DNA from: UBA4416 sp943362175
GTDB taxonomy: Bacteria > Bacteroidota > Bacteroidia > B-17B0 > Aurantibacillaceae
DNA length: 64,000 nt
Assembly: GCA_943362175.1 (NCBI GenBank)
Contig: CALRIU020000004.1
Span: 124,001 to 188,000, forward strand
Direction: 5' to 3'
The position numbers and the translations under genes are program-made. Positions 8,894 through 17,420 of this stretch are shown in pieces. A model generated the notes under the pieces. It had not been told where the DNA came from, made no database searches, and was given only the letters and a program-made list of their open reading frames with translations. Within the stretch, counting starts at the first letter, position 1. Each line of letters opens with the position of its first letter.

Positions 8894-9073
8894 AGCGCTA
8901 TTTTTCTGGCAAAAATACTATTTGCCTATGCTCTATAACGTCAATGTTGATAATAATAACAGGATGTTAAAAAATAACCCGCCAATCTGATTTTTCACCG
9001 CTTTAAGGCCGCTTTTGTTAAAAACTGCGCCATTTTGCTACGAATAATAGTAAGAGGCCGCGCTTGATTTTAA

Positions 9074-9081
9074 TATATTTG
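9074..9081 (+). promoter_or_regulatory. Possible Bacteroidota -7 element (TATATTTG) for ychF
   Basis: TATATTTG fits TAnnTTTG, but no TTG is found 19-20 bp upstream, so this is a partial match. The 8894-9161 spacer holds nothing else except ACCTGAAAC-type phrases at about 9130-9152. Confidence 0.35.
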
Positions 9082-9161
9082 CAGCTTAAATTATTTCAGG
9101 CTCAGCGTTTCTGGTTGATAACCAGTAAGCTGAAAACCTGGAAACCTGAAACAGAAAAATT

Positions 9162-10262
9162 ATGGCTTTAAAATGCGGAATTGTAGGGTTGCCTAACGTG
9201 GGAAAATCAACTCTTTTTAATTGTTTAAGTAATGCGAAGGCTCAGGCGGCCAATTTCCCGTTCTGTACCATCGAGCCCAACGTCGGTGTGATCACAGTAC
9301 CCGATGAGCGCCTCAACAAACTGGCGGAGCTCGTCAAACCTCAGAATATCCTCCCGACAACGGTTGAGATTGTGGATATTGCCGGTTTGGTAAAAGGGGC
9401 CAGTAAAGGCGAAGGCCTGGGGAATAAGTTCCTGGCCAATATCAGGGAATGTAACGCCATTCTGCATGTGCTGCGCTGCTTCGATAATGATAATGTGATC
9501 CACGTGGATGGCAATGTGAACCCGGTTCGTGACAAAGAGATCATTGATACGGAATTGCAGTTAAAAGACCTGGAATCAGTAGATGCCAAGCTGAAAAAGT
9601 TTGAAAAAGCGGCGAAGACCGGTAATGATAAGGAAGCCGTAAAAACCTATAACACGCTCTTAAGGGTAAAGGAAACCCTGGAAAGCGGGCAGTCGGCCCG
9701 TGCCTGTAAGCTGGAGGAAAGTGAGCTGCCTTATATTGCGGACCTGCACATGCTCACCATCAAACCGGTGATGTACGTGTGCAACGTGGATGAAGCATCG
9801 GCCAAAACAGGAAACAACCATGTGGACGCCGTGAGGGAAGCTGTGAAACATGAGAACGCCGAGATTCTTGTGATCACCGCGCAAATGGAAAGCGAGATCG
9901 CCGCCCTGGAGACTTATGAGGAAAAGCAAATGTTCCTCGCCGAAATGGGATTGGATGAGCCGGGTGTGAATAAGCTTATTAAACAAGCCTATAGCTTATT
10001 GAAACTGCAAACCTATTTTACAGCCGGTGTCAAAGAAGTACGCGCCTGGACGATTGAAAAAGGAATGACAGCACCTCAGGCGGCCGGTGTGATCCATACG
10101 GATTTCGAAAAAGGATTTATCCGTGCGGAGGTAATTGCCTATAACGATTACATCACCTACGGCTCGGAAAACGCCTGTAAGGAAGTTGGTAAGCTGAGAG
10201 TGGAAGGAAAAGAATACGTCGTGGCCGACGGCGATGTGATGCATTTCAGGTTTAATGTGTAG
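9162..10262 (+). CDS. ychF: Redox-regulated ATPase YchF (Obg-like GTPase family)
   Basis: A 366-residue member of the OLA1/YchF family, ribosome-associated P-loop NTPases that prefer ATP. It has the P-loop GLPNVGKST (9-17), the switch region ANFPFCTIEPNVG, DIAGLVKGASKGEGLGNKFL, the altered NKxD position (CNVDE) and a C-terminal TGS domain (FTAGVKEVRAWTIEKGMTAPQAAGVIHTDFE, given here only as its position in the last about 85 residues). It is complete, and the start MALKCGIVG fits the family. It is followed by an imperfect hairpin of ACCTGAAAC-type phrases. Confidence 0.96.
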   Translation: MALKCGIVGLPNVGKSTLFNCLSNAKAQAANFPFCTIEPNVGVITVPDERLNKLAELVKPQNILPTTVEIVDIAGLVKGASKGEGLGNKFLANIRECNAILHVLRCFDNDNVIHVDGNVNPVRDKEIIDTELQLKDLESVDAKLKKFEKAAKTGNDKEAVKTYNTLLRVKETLESGQSARACKLEESELPYIADLHMLTIKPVMYVCNVDEASAKTGNNHVDAVREAVKHENAEILVITAQMESEIAALETYEEKQMFLAEMGLDEPGVNKLIKQAYSLLKLQTYFTAGVKEVRAWTIEKGMTAPQAAGVIHTDFEKGFIRAEVIAYNDYITYGSENACKEVGKLRVEGKEYVVADGDVMHFRFNV

Positions 10263-10263
10263 A

Positions 10264-10318
10264 GAGTTTCAGGTTTGAGGTTTCAGGTTGTGTAACTGAA
10301 ACCGGAAACTTGCAGCCG
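10264..10318. repeat. ACCTGAAAC-type phrase repeat forming a hairpin
   Basis: Phrases GTTTCAGGTTTGAGGTTTCAGGTT and AACTGAAACC (each quoted by its repeating 10-bp unit) face each other, giving about a 10-bp imperfect stem. Related phrases stand before ychF (9130-9152) and before parE (10747-10792). It may end ychF transcription, but there is no T-tract. Confidence 0.5.
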
Positions 10319-10335
10319 GACATAAAAAATAATTA

Positions 10336-10728
10336 ATGGCAACAATAAAACGCTTTGAGGATTTGGAGGTCTGGCAATTGGCCAGGGAGCTGAATATTAA
10401 AATCACGCCATTATTGGAAAGATTAAGTGAAGTAAAAAATTATGATTTAAAAAGCCAGTTAGATCGTTCGGCCGGTTCTGTGATGGATAACATTTCAGAA
10501 GGCTTTGAGCGGGATGGTAACAGGGAATTTATACAGTTTTTAGCAATATCAAAAGGTTCCTTAGGAGAAGTAAGATCACAATTATACAGAACACTGGACA
10601 GAAATTTTATTGAAAAAGAAAAACACGATGTATTGCAGGAGGAGTGTTTAGTGTTAGCAGGCAAACTCGGAAAATTTATATCGTATTTAAATAACTCAGA
10701 GATCAGAGGGAACAAGTTTAAAAAGTAA
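10336..10728 (+). CDS. Four-helix bundle protein (S23 / rRNA intervening-sequence family)
   Basis: A 130-residue, all-helical protein with the family pattern FEDLEVWQLAREL near the N-terminus, LDRSAGSVMDNISEGFERD in the middle and FLAISKGSLGEVRSQLYRTLD after it. Family members form pentamers of four-helix bundles and were first found inside 23S rRNA intervening sequences, but most are chromosomal genes of unknown function, often near repeats or diversity-generating elements. No rRNA is present here. Both flanks carry ACCTGAAAC-type phrases, and its base composition looks more AT-rich than that of ychF and parE, consistent with a separately acquired gene. Confidence 0.85.
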   Translation: MATIKRFEDLEVWQLARELNIKITPLLERLSEVKNYDLKSQLDRSAGSVMDNISEGFERDGNREFIQFLAISKGSLGEVRSQLYRTLDRNFIEKEKHDVLQEECLVLAGKLGKFISYLNNSEIRGNKFKK

Positions 10729-10794
10729 TGACCAGGCACAAATTTTTAGTTACTACAACCAGAAACTTTTAACCTGAAACTAGAAACAAGGACA

Positions 10795-12660
10795 ATGGCA
10801 AAAGAAATAGCAAGTTATAACGAAGACAGTATCAAATCCCTTGATTGGAAAGAGCATATCCGGATGCGTCCAGGTATGTATATCGGAAAGCTGGGAGATG
10901 GCTCTGCCTTTGATGATGGGATCTACGTGCTGATCAAGGAGGTAATGGATAACTCCATCGATGAGTTTATGATGGGTGCGGGGAAGAAGATCGAAGTGAA
11001 CGTGAAAGAGGGTGTGGTATCGATCAGGGATTACGGACGTGGCATTCCATTGGGCAAGGTCGTGGAAGTGGTATCGAAAATCAATACCGGTGGTAAATAC
11101 GACAGCGATGCTTTCAAAAAATCCATTGGTTTGAATGGTGTGGGGACAAAGGCAGTGAATGCCTTAGCCATCCATTTTAAGGTAACGGCATACCGCGACG
11201 GGCAAAGCAAAACAGCGGAATTCTCCTGCGGTGAGCTGGTGAAGGAGTCGAAGGTGGAGAAAACAAATGAAGCCAACGGTACTTATGTGGAGTTCAGACC
11301 CGATGATACCATCTTTAAAAAATACCACTTCGTGCATGAGTACATTGACCGCATGTTGTGGAACTACGCTTTCCTCAATACAGGCCTGACCCTGTACTTC
11401 AATGGCAATGTCTATAAATCCGACAACGGCTTAAAAGATTTGCTGGAGAAAAATATTACCGGTGAGATTTTATACCCGATCATCCATTTACGTGGCGACG
11501 ATATCGAGCTGGCGATGACGCACAGCAATGAGCACTTTTCGGAAGAGTATTACAGTTATGTGAACGGACAGTATACCACGCAGGGCGGAACGCACCAGGC
11601 GGCCTACCGCGAAGCGGTGGTGAAAACGATCCGGGAGTTTTACAAAAAGGATTTCGACCCGACGGATGTGCGTAAGTCTATTGTAGCGGCCATCTCGGTG
11701 CGTGTGCAGGAGCCTGTGTTCGAATCCCAGACCAAAACAAAATTAGGGTCACAGGAAGTAGCGCCGGGCGGACAGTCAATGCGCTCTTTCGTAGGTGATT
11801 TTATCAAGCAGCAGCTGGATAATTATTTGCATAAAAATCCGGAAACGGCGCGCGCCATCGAAGCCAAGATCCTGGCAAATGAGCGTGAGCGTAAGGAGCT
11901 GTCGGGGATCCAGAAACTGGCGCGTGAGCGTGCGAAGAAATCGTCCCTGCACAATAAAAAGCTGCGCGATTGCCGCGTACACCTGGATGACTCCAAAAAT
12001 CCACGTGCTCATGAAACCACGATCTTTATTTGTGAGGGAGATTCGGCGAGTGGCTCTATTACAAAGACCCGCGACGTAAATACCCAGGCGGTGTTCAGCC
12101 TCAAAGGAAAGCCGCTGAACTGCTTTGGTCTTGGAAAAAAAGTGGTTTATGAGAACGAAGAGTTTAACCTCCTGCAGGCCGCGTTAAACATCGAGGATTC
12201 CCTGGAAGACCTGCGCTACAACAACGTGGTGATCGCTACGGATGCCGATGTGGATGGAATGCATATCCGCTTATTATTACTGACCTTCTTTTTACAATTC
12301 TTCCCTGACCTGGTGAAGAACGGTCACGTGTATATTTTACAAACGCCTTTATTCCGTGTACGCAATAAAAAAGAAACCATTTATTGTTACAGCGACGAAG
12401 AGCGCAAAGCGGCGATTGCCAAACTGGGGCCTAAGCCCGAGATCACACGATTCAAAGGTTTAGGAGAGATCTCACCGGATGAGTTTAAATTGTTTATCGG
12501 GAAGGATATCCGCCTGGAGCCGGTACTGCTGGATCAGCAGGCCTCTATCCAGCAGCTGCTGAGCTACTACATGGGCAAGAACACGCAGGACAGGCAGGAG
12601 TTTATCATCGATAACCTGGTAATCGAAAAAGACCTGGAGGAAGAGTTGGTGAAAATTTAA
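10795..12660 (+). CDS. parE: DNA topoisomerase IV subunit B
   Basis: This is the ATPase/TOPRIM subunit of a type IIA topoisomerase (621 residues). The GHKL ATPase shows EVMDNSIDE (49-57), RDYGRGIP (78-85) and GLNGVGTKAVNAL (112-124). The TOPRIM domain shows CEGDSASGS (about 412-420) and DADVDG (about 483-488), and the C-terminus includes RFKGLGEI. The short length without the GyrB insertion, and the neighbouring ParC-type gene, favour topoisomerase IV (chromosome decatenation) over gyrase. parE and parC are separated by a RAYT-like gene and a palindrome cluster. Confidence 0.93.
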   Translation: MAKEIASYNEDSIKSLDWKEHIRMRPGMYIGKLGDGSAFDDGIYVLIKEVMDNSIDEFMMGAGKKIEVNVKEGVVSIRDYGRGIPLGKVVEVVSKINTGGKYDSDAFKKSIGLNGVGTKAVNALAIHFKVTAYRDGQSKTAEFSCGELVKESKVEKTNEANGTYVEFRPDDTIFKKYHFVHEYIDRMLWNYAFLNTGLTLYFNGNVYKSDNGLKDLLEKNITGEILYPIIHLRGDDIELAMTHSNEHFSEEYYSYVNGQYTTQGGTHQAAYREAVVKTIREFYKKDFDPTDVRKSIVAAISVRVQEPVFESQTKTKLGSQEVAPGGQSMRSFVGDFIKQQLDNYLHKNPETARAIEAKILANERERKELSGIQKLARERAKKSSLHNKKLRDCRVHLDDSKNPRAHETTIFICEGDSASGSITKTRDVNTQAVFSLKGKPLNCFGLGKKVVYENEEFNLLQAALNIEDSLEDLRYNNVVIATDADVDGMHIRLLLLTFFLQFFPDLVKNGHVYILQTPLFRVRNKKETIYCYSDEERKAAIAKLGPKPEITRFKGLGEISPDEFKLFIGKDIRLEPVLLDQQASIQQLLSYYMGKNTQDRQEFIIDNLVIEKDLEEELVKI

Positions 12661-12680
12661 AAAGAATAGAATACCGTCAG

Positions 12681-12880
12681 GTAGGAGCGAAACATGATCA
12701 GAACGAATGTGTTGCTCCTAACGGAGCAAGTAGAGAGGGGAGCAGAGGTTAATAATGTTTTGTCCCTACGGGACAAAAGCCAGGCACTACTGTGAAATAA
12801 ACAACAAGATTGAAAATCCGGCTCCGTAGGAGCCAAACATTATTAAGACAAAAAGAATACCGCCAGGCTCCGTAGGAGCC
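12681..12880. repeat. Palindrome (REP-like) cluster 1, upstream of the RAYT-like gene
   Basis: Four complete palindromes and one damaged copy. TTGCTCC-TAA-CGGAGCAA-like at 12712-12729; TTTTGTCCC-TAC-GGGACAAAA, given by arms at 12758-12766 and 12770-12778; GGCTCC-GTA-GGAGCC at 12820-12834 and again at 12866-12880, both followed by AAACATT. The damaged copy at 12681-12695 keeps only GTAGGAGCGAAACAT and the same AAAAAGAAT..ACCGYCAGG lead-in as the copy at 12866. Arms differ between copies but remain complementary. There is no coding frame of substance in 12661-12892. Confidence 0.85.
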
Positions 12881-12892
12881 AAACATTAATAT

Positions 12893-13354
12893 ATGCCAAA
12901 CACCTATACACAAATATTTTATCACGTCGTTTTTGTAGTGAAGAGAAGGCAAAGCCTGATCAATGCTTCGTGGAAAGATGATTTGTATAAATATATTTCA
13001 GGGGGCATTACAAACCAAAACCAAAAATTATATATAATTAATGGAATGCCTGATCATTTGCATATTTTAATCAGTTGCAAGCCCAATATCACGCTTTCAA
13101 ATCTTATCAAGGAGATCAAGGAACATTCAACCAAGTATATTAACGAGCAAAAGTTTACGGCTGAAAAATTCTCATGGCAGGAAGGTTATGGTGCTTTTTC
13201 GGGTTCATACCGGAATTTAGATCAGGTTGTAAACTATATTAAAAATCAGGAAGAGCATCATAAGGTAAAAACCTTTAGAGAGGAGTATACCGGCTTTCTT
13301 AAAGAACAGAATATTGATTTTGAAGACAAGTATCTCTTTGAAGAAGTAAAATAG
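12893..13354 (+). CDS. RAYT-like single-domain HUH transposase (Y1, IS200/IS605 TnpA superfamily)
   Basis: A 153-residue Y1 transposase-type nuclease. The HUH motif is D54-HLH-ILI (H55, H57), and the catalytic tyrosine is probably Y115 in NYIKNQEEHH, with Q119 one helical turn later. The N-terminal strand YHVVFVVKRRQ is typical. Such proteins cut single-stranded DNA next to a recognised hairpin; RAYT members act on REP palindromes. No TnpB, and no matching left and right ends of an IS200 element, were found. Palindromes of the GGCTCCGTAGGAGCC type lie upstream, one ending 12 bp before the ATG, and a second cluster lies at 17421-17816. A chromosomal RAYT is favoured over a free IS; this is inference. 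Confidence 0.85.
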   Translation: MPNTYTQIFYHVVFVVKRRQSLINASWKDDLYKYISGGITNQNQKLYIINGMPDHLHILISCKPNITLSNLIKEIKEHSTKYINEQKFTAEKFSWQEGYGAFSGSYRNLDQVVNYIKNQEEHHKVKTFREEYTGFLKEQNIDFEDKYLFEEVK

Positions 13355-13368
13355 CATTATAAAAAAGA

Positions 13369-15993
13369 ATGGAAGAAAATACAAATAACGAACACAACGA
13401 ATTAAGTACGGTGAAGCATGTGTCGGGCATGTTCAAGAACTGGTTTATAGATTACGCCAGTTATGTCATCCTGGAGCGTGCCGTGCCGGCCATGGAGGAC
13501 GGGTTGAAGCCTGTGCAACGCCGGATCCTGCATAGCATGTGGGAGCTGGAAGATGGGCGCTACAACAAAGTGGCGAACCTGATCGGAAATACGATGAAGT
13601 ATCACCCGCATGGCGATGCCAGTATCGGTGATGCGCTGGTGGCGATGGGGCAGAAGGACCTGCTGATTGATTGCCAGGGTAACTGGGGAAATATCCTTAC
13701 CGGCGACAGCGCTGCTGCACCACGTTACATCGAGGCAAGGCTTTCCAAGCTGGGACAGGAAATTATTTTTAACCCGAAAACCACGAACTGGGGCATGAGC
13801 TACGACGGCCGTAACAAAGAGCCGATCACCCTTCCTGTAAAATTTCCTTTAGTGCTGGCTCATGGCGTAGAAGGGATTGCTGTGGGTTTGGCTACCAAGA
13901 TCCTGCCTCACAATTTCAATGAGCTGATCGATGCTTCCATCCAGATCCTGAGAGGAAGGAAAGCCGTGATCTACCCGGATTTTATTACGGGAGGCATTGC
14001 CGATTTCAGCGATTACAAAGACGGCCTGCGTGGCGGAAAAATTAAAGTACGCGCACGCGTGAAAGAGCTGAATTCGAAAACGCTGATCATTTCCGAAATT
14101 CCTTTCGGAACAACGACCGGCTCGCTGATCGATTCTATCCTGGCGGCCAACGAGAAAGGTAAGATCAAGGTGAAAAAGGTAGAGGACAATACCGCAGAGA
14201 ATGTGGAGATCCTGATTCACCTGCAGCCTGGCATCTCTCCTGATAAGACCATCGATGCCCTCTATGCCTTTACGAATTGTGAGGTGAGCATTTCGCCAAA
14301 TGCCTGCATCATTGAGAATGAGAAGCCCCGTTTTGTAGGCGTAAGCGAGATCCTGAAAATTTCCACGCAGCAAACGCTGGAGCTGTTGCGCCGTGAGCTG
14401 GAGATCGAGCAACGCGAGTTGGAGGAGAAATGGCATTTTGCTTCTTTGGAAAAGATCTTCATTAAGCAGGAAATGTACATCGACTTCAAAAAATATTCGA
14501 ACAGGGAGACCTTATTCGAGTACTTGTACGAGGCGTTCAAGCCTTATAAGAAAAAGCTGATCCGCGAGATTACCGATGAAGATCTGCAGCGCCTCACACA
14601 GATTCCGATGATCCGCATTACCCGTTTCGATACCATCAAAGCGGAAGATCACATGAAAGAGCTGGAAGAGAAGATTGCAACCGTGAAAGGCCACCTGGCA
14701 AACCTGGTGGATTATGCCGTAGACTATTTCAAGAATTTAAAGAAAAAATACGGAGCGGGCAGAGAGCGCAAAACCGAAACCAAAGAGCTGGAGGCGATCA
14801 ATGCCACACAGGTAATTATTGCCAGCGAAAAATTATACGTAAACCGCGCGGAAGGCTTTGCCGGTAAAAGTTTAAAGAAAGATGAGTTTGTGTGCGATTG
14901 CTCCGACCTCGACGATATCATTGCCTTTACGAAGGAGGGAAAAATGAAGGTCTTCAAAGTATCTGATAAAGTGTTTATCGGCAAGGACATCATTTACATT
15001 GCCATCTTCAAGAAAAATGATGAACGCACCACTTATAACATGATCTACACCGACGGGCCGAAAGGTGTCACCTTTATCAAGCGCTTTAATGTGACCGGTG
15101 TCACACGGGAGAAAGAATACGACCTTACCAAGGGCACTCCGAACTCCAGCGTACATTGGTTTACAATCAATCCCAACGGGGAAGCGGAGAAGGTGCAGGT
15201 GATTTTAAAACCGGTGGCAGGCCTCCGTAAGTTTGAGCTGGATATTGATTTTGCAGACATTCCGGTAAAAGGGAGGGCTTCGACGGGAAATATTGTGACA
15301 AAGTATGCGATCAAAAAGGTGCTGCTTAAAACAAAAGGTGCGTCTACGCTGGCTGCCGAAGACTATTGGTTCAACGATGCCGTACACCGCCTGAATAAGG
15401 AGGGAAAAGGCACTTACCTGGGTAAATTTGCAGGCGATGATAAGATTCTGACCATTACCAGCAAAGGCCAGTATAAGCTGTATACCTATGATGTTCTGAA
15501 CCATTTTGATGAGGACATTGTACTGATTGAAAAATATTATCCTGAGCTGGTGCTAAGCTGTATCTATTACGACGGCGAAAGCAAGTCGTACCTCACCAAG
15601 CGTTTCGTTCCCGAAAATATTTCCACCAAGCAGTCGATCATTACCGAGCATGAGGAATCACGCATCGAACTGGTGACCTCACAAATTCAGCCGGTGGTGG
15701 ATGTGAAGTTTGGAAAACAAAAGGACAAGGAGATTCCTGATGAGACGGTGAACCTCGTAGAGTTTGCGCCGATGGTGAATATGAAAGCCAAAGGAAAAAA
15801 ACTAACCTCTTATAAAGTGAAAGAGATTAACCTGCGTATACCTGAAGAAATAGAGATGGAAGATTTTAGTGAAGAGGACGAGCAGATCGGGGATAACGGC
15901 ATGTCGCCCATGGAGCTGCATCGCAGGGCTATGGAAAAGCTGAATGGCAATAACATGAGGGATAAGGACGGGCAGATCAATTTTGATTTTTAA
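13369..15993 (+). CDS. parC: DNA topoisomerase IV subunit A
   Basis: This is the DNA-cleaving subunit of a type IIA topoisomerase (874 residues), which with ParE decatenates daughter chromosomes. The winged-helix and tower region shows MEDGLKPVQRRILHSM, the quinolone-region equivalent near KYHPHGDASIGDALVAM, and the catalytic tyrosine Y120 in AAAPRYIEARL. The C-terminal about 370 residues form the beta-pinwheel; the canonical gyrase box QRRGGKG is absent, replaced by a decayed form near KGRASTGNIVTKY. That, with the length, supports topoisomerase IV. It starts 14 bp after the RAYT-like gene, so read-through from that gene is likely. Confidence 0.92.
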   Translation: MEENTNNEHNELSTVKHVSGMFKNWFIDYASYVILERAVPAMEDGLKPVQRRILHSMWELEDGRYNKVANLIGNTMKYHPHGDASIGDALVAMGQKDLLIDCQGNWGNILTGDSAAAPRYIEARLSKLGQEIIFNPKTTNWGMSYDGRNKEPITLPVKFPLVLAHGVEGIAVGLATKILPHNFNELIDASIQILRGRKAVIYPDFITGGIADFSDYKDGLRGGKIKVRARVKELNSKTLIISEIPFGTTTGSLIDSILAANEKGKIKVKKVEDNTAENVEILIHLQPGISPDKTIDALYAFTNCEVSISPNACIIENEKPRFVGVSEILKISTQQTLELLRRELEIEQRELEEKWHFASLEKIFIKQEMYIDFKKYSNRETLFEYLYEAFKPYKKKLIREITDEDLQRLTQIPMIRITRFDTIKAEDHMKELEEKIATVKGHLANLVDYAVDYFKNLKKKYGAGRERKTETKELEAINATQVIIASEKLYVNRAEGFAGKSLKKDEFVCDCSDLDDIIAFTKEGKMKVFKVSDKVFIGKDIIYIAIFKKNDERTTYNMIYTDGPKGVTFIKRFNVTGVTREKEYDLTKGTPNSSVHWFTINPNGEAEKVQVILKPVAGLRKFELDIDFADIPVKGRASTGNIVTKYAIKKVLLKTKGASTLAAEDYWFNDAVHRLNKEGKGTYLGKFAGDDKILTITSKGQYKLYTYDVLNHFDEDIVLIEKYYPELVLSCIYYDGESKSYLTKRFVPENISTKQSIITEHEESRIELVTSQIQPVVDVKFGKQKDKEIPDETVNLVEFAPMVNMKAKGKKLTSYKVKEINLRIPEEIEMEDFSEEDEQIGDNGMSPMELHRRAMEKLNGNNMRDKDGQINFDF

Positions 15994-16049
15994 CAGAGTG
16001 TAGCATTGAACCGGCACCGGTGCTAAAACAGCAATCCGGGGTACGGAGA

Positions 16050-16070
16050 GATGCTGAAACAAGTTCAGCG
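16050..16070. repeat. GCTGAA..TTCAGC hairpin repeat ahead of waaA
   Basis: GATGCTGAAACAAGTTCAGC (stem GCTGAA / TTCAGC around ACAAG-type loop) is the reverse complement, apart from small changes, of the element at 61441-61461. It lies in the parC-waaA spacer and creates a spurious upstream ATG at 16051. Confidence 0.7.
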
Positions 16071-16074
16071 TACT

Positions 16075-17328
16075 ATGTTTTTTTATAACCTCGGGATATA
16101 TGCCTTCCAACTTGGATTAAAACTGGCTTCGCCGTTTAATACAAAAGCTAAATTATGGACGGAAGGAAGAAAAGGCTGGCGCCCGCATTTAAAGGAAGCT
16201 GTCGGAAGGCTCGACCTGAAACAGTCCATCTGGCTGCATTGCGCATCCTTAGGGGAGTTTGAGCAGGGGCGGCCCGTGATCGAAAAAATAAAGCAGGACT
16301 TTCCAAACCAGAAGATCGTTTTGACCTTCTTTTCGCCCTCGGGCTATGAGATCCAGAAAAATTACCCTTTAGCAGACCTGGTAATCTATCTTCCGGCGGA
16401 TACGCCCTTCAACGCCTGGCAGTTCCTCGAAATCCTGGAACCGAAAATCGCCATTTTTGTGAAGTACGAGTTCTGGCTCAATTACCTGTTTGGCCTGCAC
16501 AAACGCTCCATCCCCACGTTCCTGATCTCTACGGTTATCAAAAAACACCAGACTTTTTTCAAATGGTATGGCGGTAACTTCCGTAAAGCACTGAAAACCT
16601 ATCACACCATTTTCACGCAGGATGTCTATTCGCTTCGCCTGCTCAAATTGCTGAAAGTGGAATCGGGCTCACTGGCCGGAGATACCAGATTCGACCGGGT
16701 GTTGCAGATCTGCTCCTCTCCCAAATCCATCCCGGAGATCAAACACTTTGCAGAAAAAGCCTTTGTCGTAGTGGCAGGAAGCTCCTGGGAAAAAGACGAA
16801 GACTACCTGATAGAATCATATACTGTTTTAAAAGAAAAACATCCATCGCTCAAGCTCATCATTGCGCCGCATGAGATCGATAAGAACACGATCGATCGCC
16901 TGAAGAATCTCCTGCACAAATACCACATTCCTTTTCACCTCTTTTCCGATAACCTTACAACCTACACGCATCCGGTCCTGATCGTCAATGCCATCGGCTT
17001 TTTGTCGTCGGTTTATCAATATGGTACGGTAGCGGTCATTGGCGGAGGTTTCGGCGATGGCATTCACAATATCCTGGAGCCTACGGTTTATGGGCTCCCG
17101 GTGCTCTTCGGCCCTAACTTCGAAAAATTTAATGAAGCGCATGAGCTCCTGGATCTGAAAGCAGCTTTTGTGTACCATGATGCCAGAGAGATGACTAACC
17201 AGCTTCATAGCTTTATGGTGAGCCCGCAGGAGCTTTCGGTGGCCTCTTCACTTGCCAGGAACTATGTCCTTAAAAATTCCGGCGCTACCGATAAGATCGC
17301 GACAGTGCTGGAAGATTTTCTCCGTTAA
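16075..17328 (+). CDS. waaA: 3-deoxy-D-manno-octulosonic acid transferase (Kdo transferase)
   Basis: This is a GT30 family enzyme of the inner membrane that adds Kdo from CMP-Kdo to lipid IVA in lipopolysaccharide synthesis. Markers are the N-terminal anchor FFYNLGIYAFQLGLKL, the acceptor-side motif CASLGEFEQGRP with the catalytic glutamate, SSWEKDEDYLI, and the donor-site signature GGGFGDGIHNILEPTVYGLP with FGPNFEKF. The start at 16075 (MFFYN) is preferred over the in-frame ATG at 16051, because the latter falls inside a repeated hairpin. The length of 417 residues is normal. Confidence 0.93.
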   Translation: MFFYNLGIYAFQLGLKLASPFNTKAKLWTEGRKGWRPHLKEAVGRLDLKQSIWLHCASLGEFEQGRPVIEKIKQDFPNQKIVLTFFSPSGYEIQKNYPLADLVIYLPADTPFNAWQFLEILEPKIAIFVKYEFWLNYLFGLHKRSIPTFLISTVIKKHQTFFKWYGGNFRKALKTYHTIFTQDVYSLRLLKLLKVESGSLAGDTRFDRVLQICSSPKSIPEIKHFAEKAFVVVAGSSWEKDEDYLIESYTVLKEKHPSLKLIIAPHEIDKNTIDRLKNLLHKYHIPFHLFSDNLTTYTHPVLIVNAIGFLSSVYQYGTVAVIGGGFGDGIHNILEPTVYGLPVLFGPNFEKFNEAHELLDLKAAFVYHDAREMTNQLHSFMVSPQELSVASSLARNYVLKNSGATDKIATVLEDFLR

Positions 17329-17420
17329 TTTTTTTAATATTTTTTTGTTGGCATTTTTGTTTCCCGGAAGCCTGACGGGCTTGAATACTGGCTTATTCTC
17401 TACGTCTTTGGGCGAGCTGC

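Noticed and set aside
10336..10728. An intervening sequence within 23S rRNA
   Set aside because: The protein family is named for this, but no rRNA sequence flanks the gene.
12893..13354. Complete IS200/IS605 insertion sequence
   Set aside because: No tnpB and no left/right end hairpins bounding the gene as a unit; palindromes are many, in both orientations, and extend 4 kb away.
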